Shown: positions 1 to 9,450, counted from the stretch's first letter. The stretch: 64,000 bases of DNA from Thalassospira marina (GCF_002844375.1 NZ_CP024199.1:4256001-4320000); one strand, 5' to 3'. Notes: generated by a model from the letters alone, not told the origin. Program-made: numbers and translations.

Positions 1-20
1 CAAAGCGGCAGATAATTTCG

Positions 21-956
21 TCACTGTGAAATGGGCCTCCGAACCGCGGGAATGGAATTAAAGGCAGCATAAAAATCATCAAGCATCGCGCCATCCGCCT
101 TTATCAGCCCTGCCTTGGCGCCAAAATAGGCAATCTGAATTTTCAGACCCGGCATTGCATAACCATCACGCAGGGCCTTGCGGGCTGCCGAAATGCATTT
201 CTGCCCCAGTTTCTGGCGGCTGACGCGATCAAGCTGCGGATGCTGGCGCAGAAAATGATAAAAAGTCATGAAGCGATCATGATGCTGCTGAATTTTATTA
301 TCCGACAAATGGCTGCCTTCATCTGGCACCCAGGTAACCACCGCATCGGTATCGACAAGGCAGCGCGCCTGTGAAGCCAGCCTTAATGGCAGGGATTCGT
401 CCTGAATGAAAACCTGTTCGTCACAGCCCCCGGCATTGGCAAACAAACTGCGTTCCACCAGCCATGTCATGCGTATAAGCCCCCTGCCAAGGGCACGTTT
501 GAACGGATTGGTATGAATATGTGCCGCTGGTTCAGCAGGAATTTCGCGGGGGCGAATATCGGCAATCGCATCGGCGGTTTTGTGCCATTTGCCATGCACC
601 ATGTCGGCACCATGACGGCGCGCCAGCCCCAGCAATGTTGCAACCGCATTGGGCGCAATCACTTCATCGCAATCAAACAATACCAGAAAATCGCCAGTCG
701 CGGCCTTCGCCCCCTGATTGAGGCGAATAGCGGGGCCTTTATTTTCGGTATTTTCAAGGATTTTTACATGGGCAAGCCCGGCAGTTTCCGCACGCAGAAC
801 AGAAAGCGAGGCATCGGACGATGCATCATCGACAAAAATATATTCCGCGGAAAAATCGCCACTCTGTTCGCGCAGGGACCGGATGAAAAACGGCAAAACA
901 GCCGCCTTGTTATAAACCGGCAGAACATAACTGATATCTGGCACCCATGCCCCCAT
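21..956 (-). CDS. Family 2 glycosyltransferase
   Basis: Predicted GT-A fold glycosyltransferase, 311 residues. The N-terminus has the usual GT2 opening (SYVLPVYNKA, residues 9-18), a VDDAS nucleotide-binding motif at about 42-46 and a DXD-like metal site (FDCD, 94-97). No membrane segment is obvious, so it is probably a soluble or peripheral enzyme that adds a sugar to a surface glycan. Donor and acceptor cannot be read from the sequence. The start is uncertain: the ATG at 956 has no clear Shine-Dalgarno sequence, and a GTG four codons later is possible. It stands alone, facing the same way as the downstream end of the tRNA-Leu gene about 210 bases upstream. Family is secure; specific function is unknown. 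Confidence 0.85.
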   Translation of the reverse strand: MGAWVPDISYVLPVYNKAAVLPFFIRSLREQSGDFSAEYIFVDDASSDASLSVLRAETAGLAHVKILENTENKGPAIRLNQGAKAATGDFLVLFDCDEVIAPNAVATLLGLARRHGADMVHGKWHKTADAIADIRPREIPAEPAAHIHTNPFKRALGRGLIRMTWLVERSLFANAGGCDEQVFIQDESLPLRLASQARCLVDTDAVVTWVPDEGSHLSDNKIQQHHDRFMTFYHFLRQHPQLDRVSRQKLGQKCISAARKALRDGYAMPGLKIQIAYFGAKAGLIKADGAMLDDFYAAFNSIPAVRRPISQ

Positions 957-1135
957 TTGCCAAATTCGCGCTGTGCAGTTCTACCGGTATCACCGGGCCA
1001 CTGCAAAGACAAAAGGCATATCAAAATGCCCACGCATCGGAGAGTACGAACAGGTCGTAATACTGGCAGGGATTGGCAGGCTCATCCAACAACAGGGAAG
1101 GCCAGGCACACCCAAAAAACAGGCCAGAAAATACA

Positions 1136-1168
1136 ATACCCCAGTACATCAAAAGATGTACTGGGGTA

Positions 1169-1169
<1 letters not shown>
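1136..1169 (-). terminator. Hairpin terminator abutting tRNA-Leu
   Basis: A perfect 15-bp inverted repeat with a 4-base loop starts at the last base of the tRNA CCA end. On the minus strand it is followed by TGTATTTTC, a weak U tract. It most likely ends tRNA transcription and sets the limit of 3' trimming. Confidence 0.75.
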
Positions 1170-1255
<86 letters not shown>

Positions 1256-1422
1256 TTAGGGGCTAGTTGGTTGTTCCAGATTTGTCGTCCGGAACGGGGC
1301 GGAATATACGCGCTGACAAACAAGTGTCAACAAACTTTTTCAAAGTTTTTGCGCTTCTTTTTGCAGTTTTTTGACGGCCCCGAAAAAATGACGCAAATCC
1401 GCCATTTCCCGATATCGCCCCC

Positions 1423-2607
1423 TTAAACCGCAGGATCAAAAAGGTAGCCCAGAACAGCATTCAGACGATTGCGGCCCTGTCGGGTGGCCTGCAAACCGCG
1501 TTCATCACAGATCAAATCACCCGACACGATCAGGGTTTCAAGCCGTTCGGAATCGAGAAGATCGCGTGGTCCGGCCCCGCCGATCCGGTCAAACCGGGCC
1601 AGGGGAATCGGCTCATTCAGGCGCAGGCCCATCATCACCATTTCGATCAGGCGTTCACCATTATCAAGAACGACTTCTTCCTGTGTGCCATTGCCCAACT
1701 TTTCGACCCGGTCCAACCAGATATCAGGCGCACGGTGACGGCGTACCGCCATGGGCGTTATATGGCCATCATTGCCCACCACGGCCTCGCGGCCATGTGC
1801 GCCCGGACCAATGCCCAGATAATCGCCATAGCGCCAATAAACCAGGTTATGGCGGCTTTCCTGCCCCGGGCGGGCATGGTTGGAAACCTCGTAACAGCGA
1901 TAACCTGCCAGTTCGGTTTCTTCCTGAGTGATATCATAAAGCTCGGCGGCCAGATCCTCGCCGGGCACCTTCAATTCGCCGCGCTGATGAAGGGTATAAA
2001 ACCGCGTGCCCGGTTCGATGGTCAGCTGATAAAGCGAGATATGCCCCCTGGTGATATCCAGCCCTTCACGCAATTCACGCCGCCAGGCCTGCGGATCATG
2101 TTCGGGGCGAGCATAAATCAGATCAAAGGAAAAACGGTCAAACACGGTAGCGGCAACATCAAGCGCGCGGCGGGCTTCGCTGGCATTGTGAACACGGCCC
2201 AAAAATTCCAGATCACGATCATTTAACGCCTGAATGCCCAGCGACACGCGATTGATGCCATTGGCCGCAAAGGCAGAAAACCGGTCAATCTCGACCGTGC
2301 CGGGATTGGCCTCCAGCGTAATTTCAACATCATCGGTCATCGGCCAATAGGTGCGGATATCGGCAATCAGGGCACCGGCCGTTTCCGGGTCCATCAATGA
2401 AGGTGTGCCACCGCCAAAAAAGACCGACCCCACCACCCGGTCCGGGTGGCGTGCGGCCCCGGCAGCCAGTTCGGCGCGCAACGCCGCCCGCCAGCGTTTA
2501 TGATCAACATTGCTGGCAACGTGGCTGTTGAAATCGCAATAAGGACATTTCGACAGGCAAAACGGCCAGTGAATATAAATGCCAAAGGGGACGGTTTCAG
2601 ACGTCAT
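1423..2607 (-). CDS. hemW: HemW-type radical SAM heme chaperone
   Basis: A 394-residue HemN-like radical SAM protein. The CxxxCxxC cluster motif lies at Cys17, Cys21 and Cys24 (CLSKCPYC), followed by a GGGTPSL motif near residue 65. In this family the shorter HemW proteins bind heme and pass it to respiratory enzymes. They are not the oxygen-independent coproporphyrinogen oxidase HemN, which is longer and has different N-terminal residues. The length fits HemW. It follows rdgB in the same direction after a 141-base gap, in the order rph-rdgB-hemW common in alphaproteobacteria, so the three may be cotranscribed. Confidence 0.93.
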   Translation of the reverse strand: MTSETVPFGIYIHWPFCLSKCPYCDFNSHVASNVDHKRWRAALRAELAAGAARHPDRVVGSVFFGGGTPSLMDPETAGALIADIRTYWPMTDDVEITLEANPGTVEIDRFSAFAANGINRVSLGIQALNDRDLEFLGRVHNASEARRALDVAATVFDRFSFDLIYARPEHDPQAWRRELREGLDITRGHISLYQLTIEPGTRFYTLHQRGELKVPGEDLAAELYDITQEETELAGYRCYEVSNHARPGQESRHNLVYWRYGDYLGIGPGAHGREAVVGNDGHITPMAVRRHRAPDIWLDRVEKLGNGTQEEVVLDNGERLIEMVMMGLRLNEPIPLARFDRIGGAGPRDLLDSERLETLIVSGDLICDERGLQATRQGRNRLNAVLGYLFDPAV

Positions 2608-2748
2608 TTAAGGTGCGTTCTTTCAAATTTGCGCAAGGCACGGCACAGTCGAGCCGTCAAAGTATGCCTTATAAAATTCAGGCACCGACGATATCAACCG
2701 ACGGTGCCCAAACCGGCCAGCAGGGTGCGGAGAAACCCCGACCTGCCC

Positions 2749-3345
2749 CTATGCGAAACAGGCTTTCACAAGCTGGTCAAAAGCACGGGCACGGTGGCTC
2801 ATTTCATGTTTTTTGGCAGCGGGCATTTCACCAAAGGTCTGGTCATAACCACGCGGCTGGAACATTGGGTCATAACCAAAACCGTTTTTACCGCGTTTTG
2901 GCCACACCAGATCGCCTTCAATGCGGCCCTCGAAATTCTCAACATGGTCATCAGGCCAAGCCAGCGAAAGGGCACATACGAAATCGGCCCGACGGTCAGG
3001 GTGGTTGCCCACCGCCGTATTGACCTTTTCCATCGCCATATCAAAATCACGATCCGGCCCGGCCCAGCGGGCGGAATAGATCCCCGGTGCACCATCAAGC
3101 GCCCACACAGCCATGCCCGAATCATCGGCAAGGGCGGGAAGCTTTGCCGCACGGGCCGCTGCCAGTGCCTTTAACTGGGCATTGCCGATAAAGGAATTTT
3201 CAGTTTCCTCAGGCTCTGGCAGGCCAAGATCGCCTGCCGACACCACATCGATCCCGAAAGGGGCAAGCAGTTCGGCAATTTCAACGATCTTGCCTTTGTT
3301 ATGGCTGGCAATCACCAGCTTCTTTTCCGTAAATCGACGTACCAT
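2749..3345 (-). CDS. rdgB: dITP/XTP pyrophosphatase
   Basis: A 198-residue RdgB/HAM1 protein that hydrolyses non-canonical purine nucleoside triphosphates (dITP, XTP) to monophosphates and keeps them out of DNA. The nucleotide-binding SHNKGK motif lies at residues 14-19, the ADDSGM catalytic segment near residue 73 and FGYDPMF near the C-terminus; all are family hallmarks. Length is typical. It lies between rph and hemW on the same strand, about 70 bases after rph. Confidence 0.95.
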   Translation of the reverse strand: MVRRFTEKKLVIASHNKGKIVEIAELLAPFGIDVVSAGDLGLPEPEETENSFIGNAQLKALAAARAAKLPALADDSGMAVWALDGAPGIYSARWAGPDRDFDMAMEKVNTAVGNHPDRRADFVCALSLAWPDDHVENFEGRIEGDLVWPKRGKNGFGYDPMFQPRGYDQTFGEMPAAKKHEMSHRARAFDQLVKACFA

Positions 3346-3418
3346 TTTCCCGCCTGTGGGTTTGTCGTGCAGGGATAATCCGGGTCGTTAACCGGCATCG
3401 CAATGCCGATTGCGGGTT

Positions 3419-4135
3419 TTACAAACCCAGGGCTTCGCGCTGTTTGGCAAACAGTTCGTCACAGCCCTTGCGCGCCAGATCAAGCATCTGGTCAAACGCA
3501 CCGCGGTCAAACGGCACATCTTCGGCAGTAGCCTGAATTTCAACAAGGCCGCCATTGCCTGCCAGAACAAAGTTGGCATCGGCACCGGCATTGCTGTCTT
3601 CGGCGTAATCAAGGTCAAGAACCGGGGTATCATTGTAAATACCACACGAAATGGCCGCCACCGCCTGAGTCAGCGGAATTTCCTTGATCAGGCCAAGGCG
3701 GCGAACGCCCTGAAACGCCAGATGGGCCGCAACATAGGCCCCGGTGATTGACGCCGTACGCGTGCCGCCATCAGCCTGGATAACATCACAATCCAGGCGC
3801 ATCTGCATTTCGCCCATCGCCTTAAGGTCGGTGACGGCACGAATGGAACGCCCGATCAGACGCTGGATTTCCTGGGTACGGCCGGACTGGCCGCCGCGAG
3901 TAGCTTCACGCTGCATGCGCGAATCGGTGGCACGCGGCAGCATGCCATATTCCGCCGTGATCCAGCCCTTGCCCGAATTGCGCATCCAGCCAGGAACCTT
4001 GTCTTCGACCGTGGCAGTACACAGAACATGCGTATCACCAAATTTAATCAGGCAGGAGCCTTCGGCATATTTGCTGACACCGGTTTCAATGGTGACGTCG
4101 CGAAGCTGATCAAGGGAACGACCGGAAGGACGCAT
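3419..4135 (-). CDS. rph: Ribonuclease PH
   Basis: A 238-residue RNase PH, a phosphate-dependent 3' to 5' exonuclease that trims tRNA precursors. The sequence opens with MRPSGRSLDQLR, has the RATDSRMQRE segment near residue 57 and the GEMQMRLDCDVIQADGGTR core near residue 108, all typical of the family; full length. It is transcribed divergently from hrcA across a 261-base spacer and heads the rph-rdgB-hemW group. The rph/hrcA divergent pair is a common alphaproteobacterial arrangement. Confidence 0.96.
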   Translation of the reverse strand: MRPSGRSLDQLRDVTIETGVSKYAEGSCLIKFGDTHVLCTATVEDKVPGWMRNSGKGWITAEYGMLPRATDSRMQREATRGGQSGRTQEIQRLIGRSIRAVTDLKAMGEMQMRLDCDVIQADGGTRTASITGAYVAAHLAFQGVRRLGLIKEIPLTQAVAAISCGIYNDTPVLDLDYAEDSNAGADANFVLAGNGGLVEIQATAEDVPFDRGAFDQMLDLARKGCDELFAKQREALGL

Positions 4136-4329
4136 AAAGGGAACCTCGTAAGAAAATGATTAAACCAGCCGGCAGGATGGCAGGCCAGATCCTGAATGCG
4201 GCCAAGCTAATGGCCCCACCTGCAAAGGTCCAGCATTTTCCCCGGTTTCTTGCCGGTTTGATCACCCCGACAGGCCCATATGCCTGCAAAGATGCAAATA
4301 TGTGGCCCCTGCCCCCATCCAGCCTGCAA

Positions 4330-4358
4330 TTGACGCCGCGAAAGGGGCTGTCTAAATT
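4330..4358 (+). promoter_or_regulatory. Sigma-70-type promoter for hrcA
   Basis: TTGACG at 4330-4335 and TAAATT at 4353-4358 are separated by 17 bases, 38 bases before the hrcA ATG. I see no CIRCE inverted repeat (TTAGCACTC-N9-GAGTGCTAA) in this intergenic region, so autoregulation by HrcA is not supported here. Confidence 0.55.
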
Positions 4359-4396
4359 CGAAGGATTGCACAAAACCGTATTTGACAGGGTCTTGA

Positions 4397-5455
4397 ATGG
4401 CACTTTTGGACAACACAATGCTGGGTGATCTGAATGAACGATCCCGCGAGGTGTTCCGTCAGATCGTTGATGCCTATGTCGAAACCGGCGAACCGATCGG
4501 ATCGCGCACCATTGCCCGGCGCCTTTCCGAAAAGCTTTCGGCGGCAACCGTGCGCAATGTCATGGCCGATCTTGAAGATCAGGGGCTTCTGGTTGCACCG
4601 CATATTTCGGCTGGCCGCCTGCCCAGCGAGAAGGGATTACGCCTTTTTGTCAATGCGCTGATGGAGGTGGGCGACCTGCCCAATGCCGAGCGCGACCAAT
4701 TGACGAAAAACTGCGAACGCGCGGGTTATTCGCTTGATGAAATGCTGGGCGAAGCCACCAGCATGCTTTCGGGTCTGTCACGCTGTGCCGGTCTGGTTGT
4801 TGCACCAAAAACCGACGGGCTTCGCCTTAAACAGATCGAATTCGTGCCACTTTCGCCGGGCAAGGTACTGGCTGTACTGGTTTCGCAGAATGGCAGTGTG
4901 GAAAACCGCATTGTCGATGTGCCAACCAATATGCCGACCTCGGCATTGACAGAAGCGGCGAATTATCTAAATACGCAGCTAGCTGGAAAAACACTTGATG
5001 ATGCACGCCTTCTGGTCGCACGCGAACGCGAACGCATCCAGACGGAGCTTGACGTTCTTTCCGCCAGCCTGATTGATGCAGGCATTGCAACCTGGGCAGG
5101 CGGGGTTAAGGATTCGTCGCTAATCATTAAGGGGCAATCACAGCTATTGGAGAATATTGCCACGATCGAGCAGCTTGAAACCGTCCGTCGACTGTTTAAC
5201 GTTCTGGAAGCCCGCGATCAGATGATCGAACTTCTGGACGTCACATCGGAAGCGGAAGGGGTTCAGATTTTTATCGGGACCGAAAACAAGCTGTTTGGTG
5301 GATCGGGTTTGTCGATGGTGATATCGCCCTATCAGAACGCCGAAGGAAGCATTGTCGGCGCAATCGGGGTTGTCGGACCGACGCGGATCAATTATGCCCG
5401 CATAATTCCGCTGGTCGACTATACCGCCAAACTGGTCGGGCGACTGATTGGTTAA
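4397..5455 (+). CDS. hrcA: Heat-inducible transcription repressor HrcA
   Basis: A 352-residue HrcA. The N-terminal winged helix occupies about residues 1-80 (LNERSREVFRQIVDAYVETG, then SAATVRNVMADLE), followed by the GAF-like dimerisation domain. The C-terminus contains GSIVGAIGVVGPTRINYAR, the conserved family ending. HrcA represses groESL and sometimes dnaK operons by binding CIRCE and is itself activated by GroEL. It is followed by grpE with a gap of only 52 bases, so the two are probably one heat-shock-linked operon. Full length, normal start. Confidence 0.96.
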   Translation: MALLDNTMLGDLNERSREVFRQIVDAYVETGEPIGSRTIARRLSEKLSAATVRNVMADLEDQGLLVAPHISAGRLPSEKGLRLFVNALMEVGDLPNAERDQLTKNCERAGYSLDEMLGEATSMLSGLSRCAGLVVAPKTDGLRLKQIEFVPLSPGKVLAVLVSQNGSVENRIVDVPTNMPTSALTEAANYLNTQLAGKTLDDARLLVARERERIQTELDVLSASLIDAGIATWAGGVKDSSLIIKGQSQLLENIATIEQLETVRRLFNVLEARDQMIELLDVTSEAEGVQIFIGTENKLFGGSGLSMVISPYQNAEGSIVGAIGVVGPTRINYARIIPLVDYTAKLVGRLIG

Positions 5456-5507
5456 TTTTATGTGGCGCTGCGTGTCAGGCCACACAACAAATGAAGGTAG
5501 TCCAACA

Positions 5508-6152
5508 ATGACGGAAACCGCAAAAAACACCACCGAAGAAGAAATGCAGAACGCATCGCCGGCCGAACAGGTCGCCGCCGAGGAAGCCGCACAGGAAGAC
5601 GTGGCACAGGACCAAGCTGATGCTGCTGGCAGCGCTGACGACGTGATTGCCGCCCTGCAGGCCGAAAATGCCGAGCTGAAAGACCGCCTGCTGCGCACCG
5701 CGGCCGAAGCCGAAAATATCCGCCGTCGCGCCAAGAAGGACGTCGAGGATTCGGCTAACTACGCCATTACCAAATTCGCACGCGACCTGCTTGATGTTGG
5801 CGATAACCTGCGCCGCGCCCTTGAGGCTGCTGGCGATGGTTCGCAGCAGAATGAAGCGATGAAAACGCTGATCGAAGGCGTTGAAATGACCGAGCGTACC
5901 CTTTTGAAATCGTTCGAGCAGAACGGCATCGAAAAGATGGAGCCGCTGGGCGAAAAGCTTGACCCGAACAAACACCAGGCTGTTTTTGAAATGCCAAGTG
6001 CTGAACATCCTGAAGGCCATGTCGCCCAGGTGATGCAGGCAGGTTATGTGCTGAAAGGTCGCCTTCTGCGCCCGGCCATGGTTGGCGTTGCCAAGGGTGC
6101 CGCCCCCGATACCAGCGCCGAGCCGGGCAGCAATGTTGATACTTCGGCCTGA
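5508..6152 (+). CDS. grpE: Nucleotide exchange factor GrpE
   Basis: A 214-residue GrpE, the ADP/ATP exchange factor for DnaK. The N-terminus is acidic and Glu/Ala/Gln-rich (about residues 1-50). A long coiled-coil helix follows (AENAELKDRLLRTAAEAENI), then the C-terminal beta domain ending in GYVLKGRLLRPAMVGVAKG, the family signature. The ATG at 5508 is chosen because GAAGGTAG lies just upstream; an in-frame start at 5448 would overlap hrcA and add 20 unrelated residues. It is followed by a strong terminator, so dnaK is not in this operon. Confidence 0.95.
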   Translation: MTETAKNTTEEEMQNASPAEQVAAEEAAQEDVAQDQADAAGSADDVIAALQAENAELKDRLLRTAAEAENIRRRAKKDVEDSANYAITKFARDLLDVGDNLRRALEAAGDGSQQNEAMKTLIEGVEMTERTLLKSFEQNGIEKMEPLGEKLDPNKHQAVFEMPSAEHPEGHVAQVMQAGYVLKGRLLRPAMVGVAKGAAPDTSAEPGSNVDTSA

Positions 6153-6176
6153 TCAAACGGCCCGATGTTAATTTTC

Positions 6177-6214
6177 AAAATGGCCCCGCGCACTTTGCCG
6201 GGGCCATTTTTTTT
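6177..6214 (+). terminator. Intrinsic terminator after grpE
   Basis: A 12-bp perfect stem (AAAATGGCCCCG / CGGGGCCATTTT) around a 10-base loop, followed by a run of eight T including the stem end. It closes the hrcA-grpE unit. Confidence 0.9.
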
Positions 6215-6312
6215 GCCTGCTTTTATGACGGCCTTTCTACCGGCACATCAGATTGGAGGGGGCATTTCAATGTTGTAAGCTACGCCCGGATTTTTGAAAG
6301 ACCGGAGCAGCC

Positions 6313-7074
6313 ATGAGCATTTCCAGCACCCTGATCGAGATATTGCGCAACGAGGCCGCACCGATTGTCATTCTGACGGGGGCCGGCATTTCGCGCGAAA
6401 GCGGTTTGCACACCTTTCGCGACCCGGATGGCATTTGGGCCAGATACGATATTTCCGAGGTTGCGACCCCCGAAGCCTTCATCGCCAATCCGGAACTGGT
6501 GCAGTCCTTTTACAATGACCGGCGCCAAATCCTGCATGATGCCAGCGTCATCCCCAATGCAGCGCATCAGGCCCTTGTCCGGCTGGAACAGGAATGGCCC
6601 GGTGAAGTGTTGCTGGTAACACAAAATATCGATGACCTGCATGGTCGCGCAGGCAGCAAAAACCTGATCCACATGCATGGTGAATTATTAAAAGTGCGCT
6701 GCAATCACTGCGATGCCATTTCACCCTGGCAGGATGATTTGGGTGCGGGCGATACATGCCCGGCCTGTGGCAAAACAGGCGGCCTTCGCCCGCATGTGGT
6801 GTGGTTTGGGGAAATGCCGCTGGAGATGGAGCGGATCTATCAGGCGCTTGAAAATTGCGGCCTTTTCATATCGATCGGCACATCGGGCAATGTTTATCCT
6901 GCGGCGGGGTTTGTTGAAGTTGCCCATCATCAGGCGCAGGCCGAGACTCTTGAAATCAACCTTGAGCCCAGCGACGGGGCCAGCCTGTTTGACCATGCCC
7001 TATATGGTCCGGCCACCAAATGCGTGCCTGAATTTGTCGATCAGTTACTGGGAAGGGCCAAAAACAGGTCGTAA
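6313..7074 (+). CDS. cobB: NAD-dependent protein deacylase, CobB-type sirtuin
   Basis: A 253-residue sirtuin that removes acyl groups from lysines using NAD+. The sequence shows GAGISRESGLHTFRD near residue 24, the TQNIDDLHGRAG segment, the catalytic histidine in HMHGEL, and two zinc-binding Cys pairs (CNHC and CPAC). The FYNDRR segment carries the Tyr and Arg of class III sirtuins that bind negatively charged acyl groups, so desuccinylase activity is likely as well as deacetylation. Its 3' end overlaps the convergent regulator gene by 34 bases. Confidence 0.94.
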   Translation: MSISSTLIEILRNEAAPIVILTGAGISRESGLHTFRDPDGIWARYDISEVATPEAFIANPELVQSFYNDRRQILHDASVIPNAAHQALVRLEQEWPGEVLLVTQNIDDLHGRAGSKNLIHMHGELLKVRCNHCDAISPWQDDLGAGDTCPACGKTGGLRPHVVWFGEMPLEMERIYQALENCGLFISIGTSGNVYPAAGFVEVAHHQAQAETLEINLEPSDGASLFDHALYGPATKCVPEFVDQLLGRAKNRS

Positions 7075-7736
7075 AAGGCCTTTTCCCCTGCCGGGGTAAA
7101 ATCGATCACGCGCGAATCGTTTAATCGCCTGGCCCAGCCAAGATCAAGCATACGTTGCAACAGCCCGGCACCCAAAGCCCCCGCCAGATGTGAACGCCGC
7201 ATGCTCCAATCCAGGCATTCGCGGCATAACGGGCGGCGTAGCTGGCGCATTTCCGCCAGATCAAGGCCAAAACCTTCGATAAAGGTGGCACCCTGCCTGG
7301 TCAGGCGGATATCGCCAACATCATCAAATTCAACCACTTGATGTTGTTGCAGTTTCTCAAACAGGGTCACACCCATTTCACCCGCCAGATGGTCATAACA
7401 AATGCGGGCCTTGCGCAATGCAGGGTCACGCGGGCCTGTTCGCACCCGGTTATGGCCTGTACGCTGGGCAATCCCCATCAGAGTTTCCAGCAAATCGACA
7501 ATATCGGGGTTACCAATGGTGAAATAGCGGTGCCGCCCCTGTTTGCGCGCAGCTAAAATGCCGCCTTCATGCAATTTCGCCAGATGTGAACTGGCCGTCT
7601 GGGCGGTAACACCAGCTTCAAGTGCCAGCTCGGTTGCCGTCAAGGCACGACCGGACATCAGCGCGGTCAGCATATTTGCCCGCGCCGGATCACCAATAAG
7701 TGCTGCCACACGGGCAATGTCCGGTCCTTCTTTCAT
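7041..7736 (-). CDS. ArsR-family transcriptional regulator
   Basis: A 231-residue regulator with an ArsR-type winged helix at about residues 10-90 (TATELALEAGVTAQTASSHLAKL is the recognition helix region). The C-terminal half is about 130 residues with a CRECLDW Cys pair and is longer than in simple metal sensors. I see no classic ArsR/SmtB metal motif, so the inducer is unknown. It is divergent from the EamA transporter gene, separated by less than 90 bases, which suggests that it regulates that transporter (inference). Its end overlaps the 3' end of cobB tail to tail. Confidence 0.85.
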   Translation of the reverse strand: MKEGPDIARVAALIGDPARANMLTALMSGRALTATELALEAGVTAQTASSHLAKLHEGGILAARKQGRHRYFTIGNPDIVDLLETLMGIAQRTGHNRVRTGPRDPALRKARICYDHLAGEMGVTLFEKLQQHQVVEFDDVGDIRLTRQGATFIEGFGLDLAEMRQLRRPLCRECLDWSMRRSHLAGALGAGLLQRMLDLGWARRLNDSRVIDFTPAGEKAFYDLFLALPSN

Positions 7737-7818
7737 AGTTCGATCCTAATCGAAACATTCCTGTCAAACAATCGCGATAATGGCGCCAACACCACAAGTT
7801 TTGGTCGCTGGAAAAACC

Positions 7819-8721
7819 ATGAACCTGTCGCGAACCGCCTTTATCGGCGAACTGCTGTTATTGGGAATGTTGGCCCTGTTATGGGGCTCGTCCTATATTT
7901 TTATCAAAATTGCCGTGGCGGAAATTCCGCCCCTTACACTGATTGCTTTGCGCGTCAGCATTGCCGCGGTCTTTTTGACTGCCATTGTTTTCGGACAAAA
8001 ACAGCATTTTCCGCGTGATGCGAAAATCTGGGCACACCTGCTGGTGCAGGCATTTTTCAATTCCATTGGCGCCTGGACAATCCTTGCCTGGGGCCAGCAA
8101 TATGTCGATAGCGGCCTTGCCAGCGTCCTGAATTCGACATCGCCGGTTTTTCTGTTTTTCATCTCGCTGTTTCTCATCCACCGCGATCAGATAAACGGGT
8201 TAAAGCTTCTCGGGGCCCTAACGGGTCTGGGGGGCGTCATCCTTATTGTCGGCCCGGCTGCACTAAATGGTTTAGGGCAGCATCTTATGGGGCAACTGGC
8301 CGTTTTGACCGGTGCCTTTCTTTATGCCTGCAGTGCCCTTTATGGCAAAAAATTCACTGCCTTTGCCCCTTCCGTTACCGCAGCTGGCACCATGATCTGG
8401 GCGGCAATCTGGCTGATCCCGCTTTGCCTGGTTAACGATCACCCCTGGGCGTTGCGGCCATCCTTATCAGCCATTTCTGCTGTCATCATCCTGTCGGTCT
8501 TTTGTACCGGCGTGGCGTTGATGCTGTATTTCCGGCTGGTCAAAACACTGGGCCCCATGGGGGTTGTCAGCCAAAGCTATCTACGGGCCGGAATCGGCGT
8601 TTTTCTTGGCATTTTCATTCTGCACGAAACCCCGGGTCCACGAACACTGGCGGGCATTGCCATTGCGCTGGCCGGGGTTGTCATCCTGAACTGGCCAGAA
8701 AAGGCCAAACCGACACACTGA
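7819..8721 (+). CDS. EamA (DMT superfamily) membrane transporter
   Basis: About 300 residues with ten hydrophobic segments and two EamA repeats; the first begins with LLLGMLALLWGSSYIFIK, a hallmark of the family. Members export amino acids, metabolites or drugs across the inner membrane; the substrate is not predictable. I prefer the ATG at 7819, preceded by a weak CTGGA. The in-frame ATG at 7780 would add 13 residues and has no ribosome-binding site. It is divergent from the ArsR regulator and 50 bases upstream of the NIPSNAP/ABM pair, which may share its transcript. Confidence 0.85.
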   Translation: MNLSRTAFIGELLLLGMLALLWGSSYIFIKIAVAEIPPLTLIALRVSIAAVFLTAIVFGQKQHFPRDAKIWAHLLVQAFFNSIGAWTILAWGQQYVDSGLASVLNSTSPVFLFFISLFLIHRDQINGLKLLGALTGLGGVILIVGPAALNGLGQHLMGQLAVLTGAFLYACSALYGKKFTAFAPSVTAAGTMIWAAIWLIPLCLVNDHPWALRPSLSAISAVIILSVFCTGVALMLYFRLVKTLGPMGVVSQSYLRAGIGVFLGIFILHETPGPRTLAGIAIALAGVVILNWPEKAKPTH

Positions 8722-8771
8722 CCCAACCCATTATCCTCCTCCCCCCTCCTGACATAGAAAAGAGATTCAAG

Positions 8772-9101
8772 ATGCTGACCTGTTTTATCCGCTATGAAAT
8801 TGACCCTTATAAAAAAGACGCCTTTGAAGAATATGCACGCAACTGGGGCCAGGCGATTCCGCGCTGCGGGGCAGATCTGATCGGTTATTTTGCACCCCAT
8901 GAGGGCACAACCACCACCGCCTATGGCGTTTATACCCTGCCAAACCTTGCAGCTTACGAAGCCTATCGCACCCGCCTGATGGCCGACCCGCTAGGCCAAG
9001 AAAATTACCGATTCGCCAAAAAGGAACAATTCATTCGCCGCGAAGAACGACAGTTTTACAAACTGGCTTCCGGCCCGCATGCCACAAGGATCGAACCATG
9101 A
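8772..9101 (+). CDS. NIPSNAP-family protein
   Basis: A 109-residue protein beginning MLTCFIRYEIDPYKKDAFEEYARNWG and rich in aromatic residues, matching the NIPSNAP dimeric alpha/beta-barrel fold in its beta-strand opening and in the YRTRLMADPL helix. The biochemical role of the family is not settled. The start at 8772 is chosen because it begins the recognisable domain; the upstream in-frame extension overlaps the transporter gene. The stop codon overlaps the next start (ATGA), indicating translational coupling to the ABM-domain gene. Confidence 0.8.
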   Translation: MLTCFIRYEIDPYKKDAFEEYARNWGQAIPRCGADLIGYFAPHEGTTTTAYGVYTLPNLAAYEAYRTRLMADPLGQENYRFAKKEQFIRREERQFYKLASGPHATRIEP

Positions 9102-9445
9102 TTGCCGTGATTTTCGAAGTCATCCCCAAAGCCGAATATAAGTCCGACTATTTCGACATTGCCGGCGATCTTCGACCGCTTCTTGACGGGATTGATGGTT
9201 TTATCTCGATCGAACGGTTTGAAAGCATCACCACACCAGGAAAAATCCTGTCGCTTTCTTTCTGGCGGGATGAAGAGGCGGTCAAAGCCTGGCGCAATCT
9301 TGAAGAACATCGCGCGGCACAATCGCAAGGCCGCACCCGCATTTTTCAGGATTACCGCCTGCGTGTTGCCCATGTGATGCGCGATTACGGCACGACCGAA
9401 CGCGGCGATGTGCCACCTGATTCCAAAAACCATCACAACGCTTAA
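9098..9445 (+). CDS. Antibiotic biosynthesis monooxygenase (ABM) domain protein
   Basis: A 115-residue ABM-like dimeric ferredoxin-fold protein (MIAVIFEVIPKAEYKSDYFD, with the conserved FISIERFES and LSLSFWRDEEAV strands). Family members include cofactor-free oxygenases and heme-degrading enzymes, but many have no known activity. It overlaps the preceding NIPSNAP gene by four bases. The two proteins share the same general small barrel fold, so a heteromeric or coupled enzyme is conceivable (inference). Confidence 0.82.
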   Translation: MIAVIFEVIPKAEYKSDYFDIAGDLRPLLDGIDGFISIERFESITTPGKILSLSFWRDEEAVKAWRNLEEHRAAQSQGRTRIFQDYRLRVAHVMRDYGTTERGDVPPDSKNHHNA

Positions 9446-9450
9446 AAATA

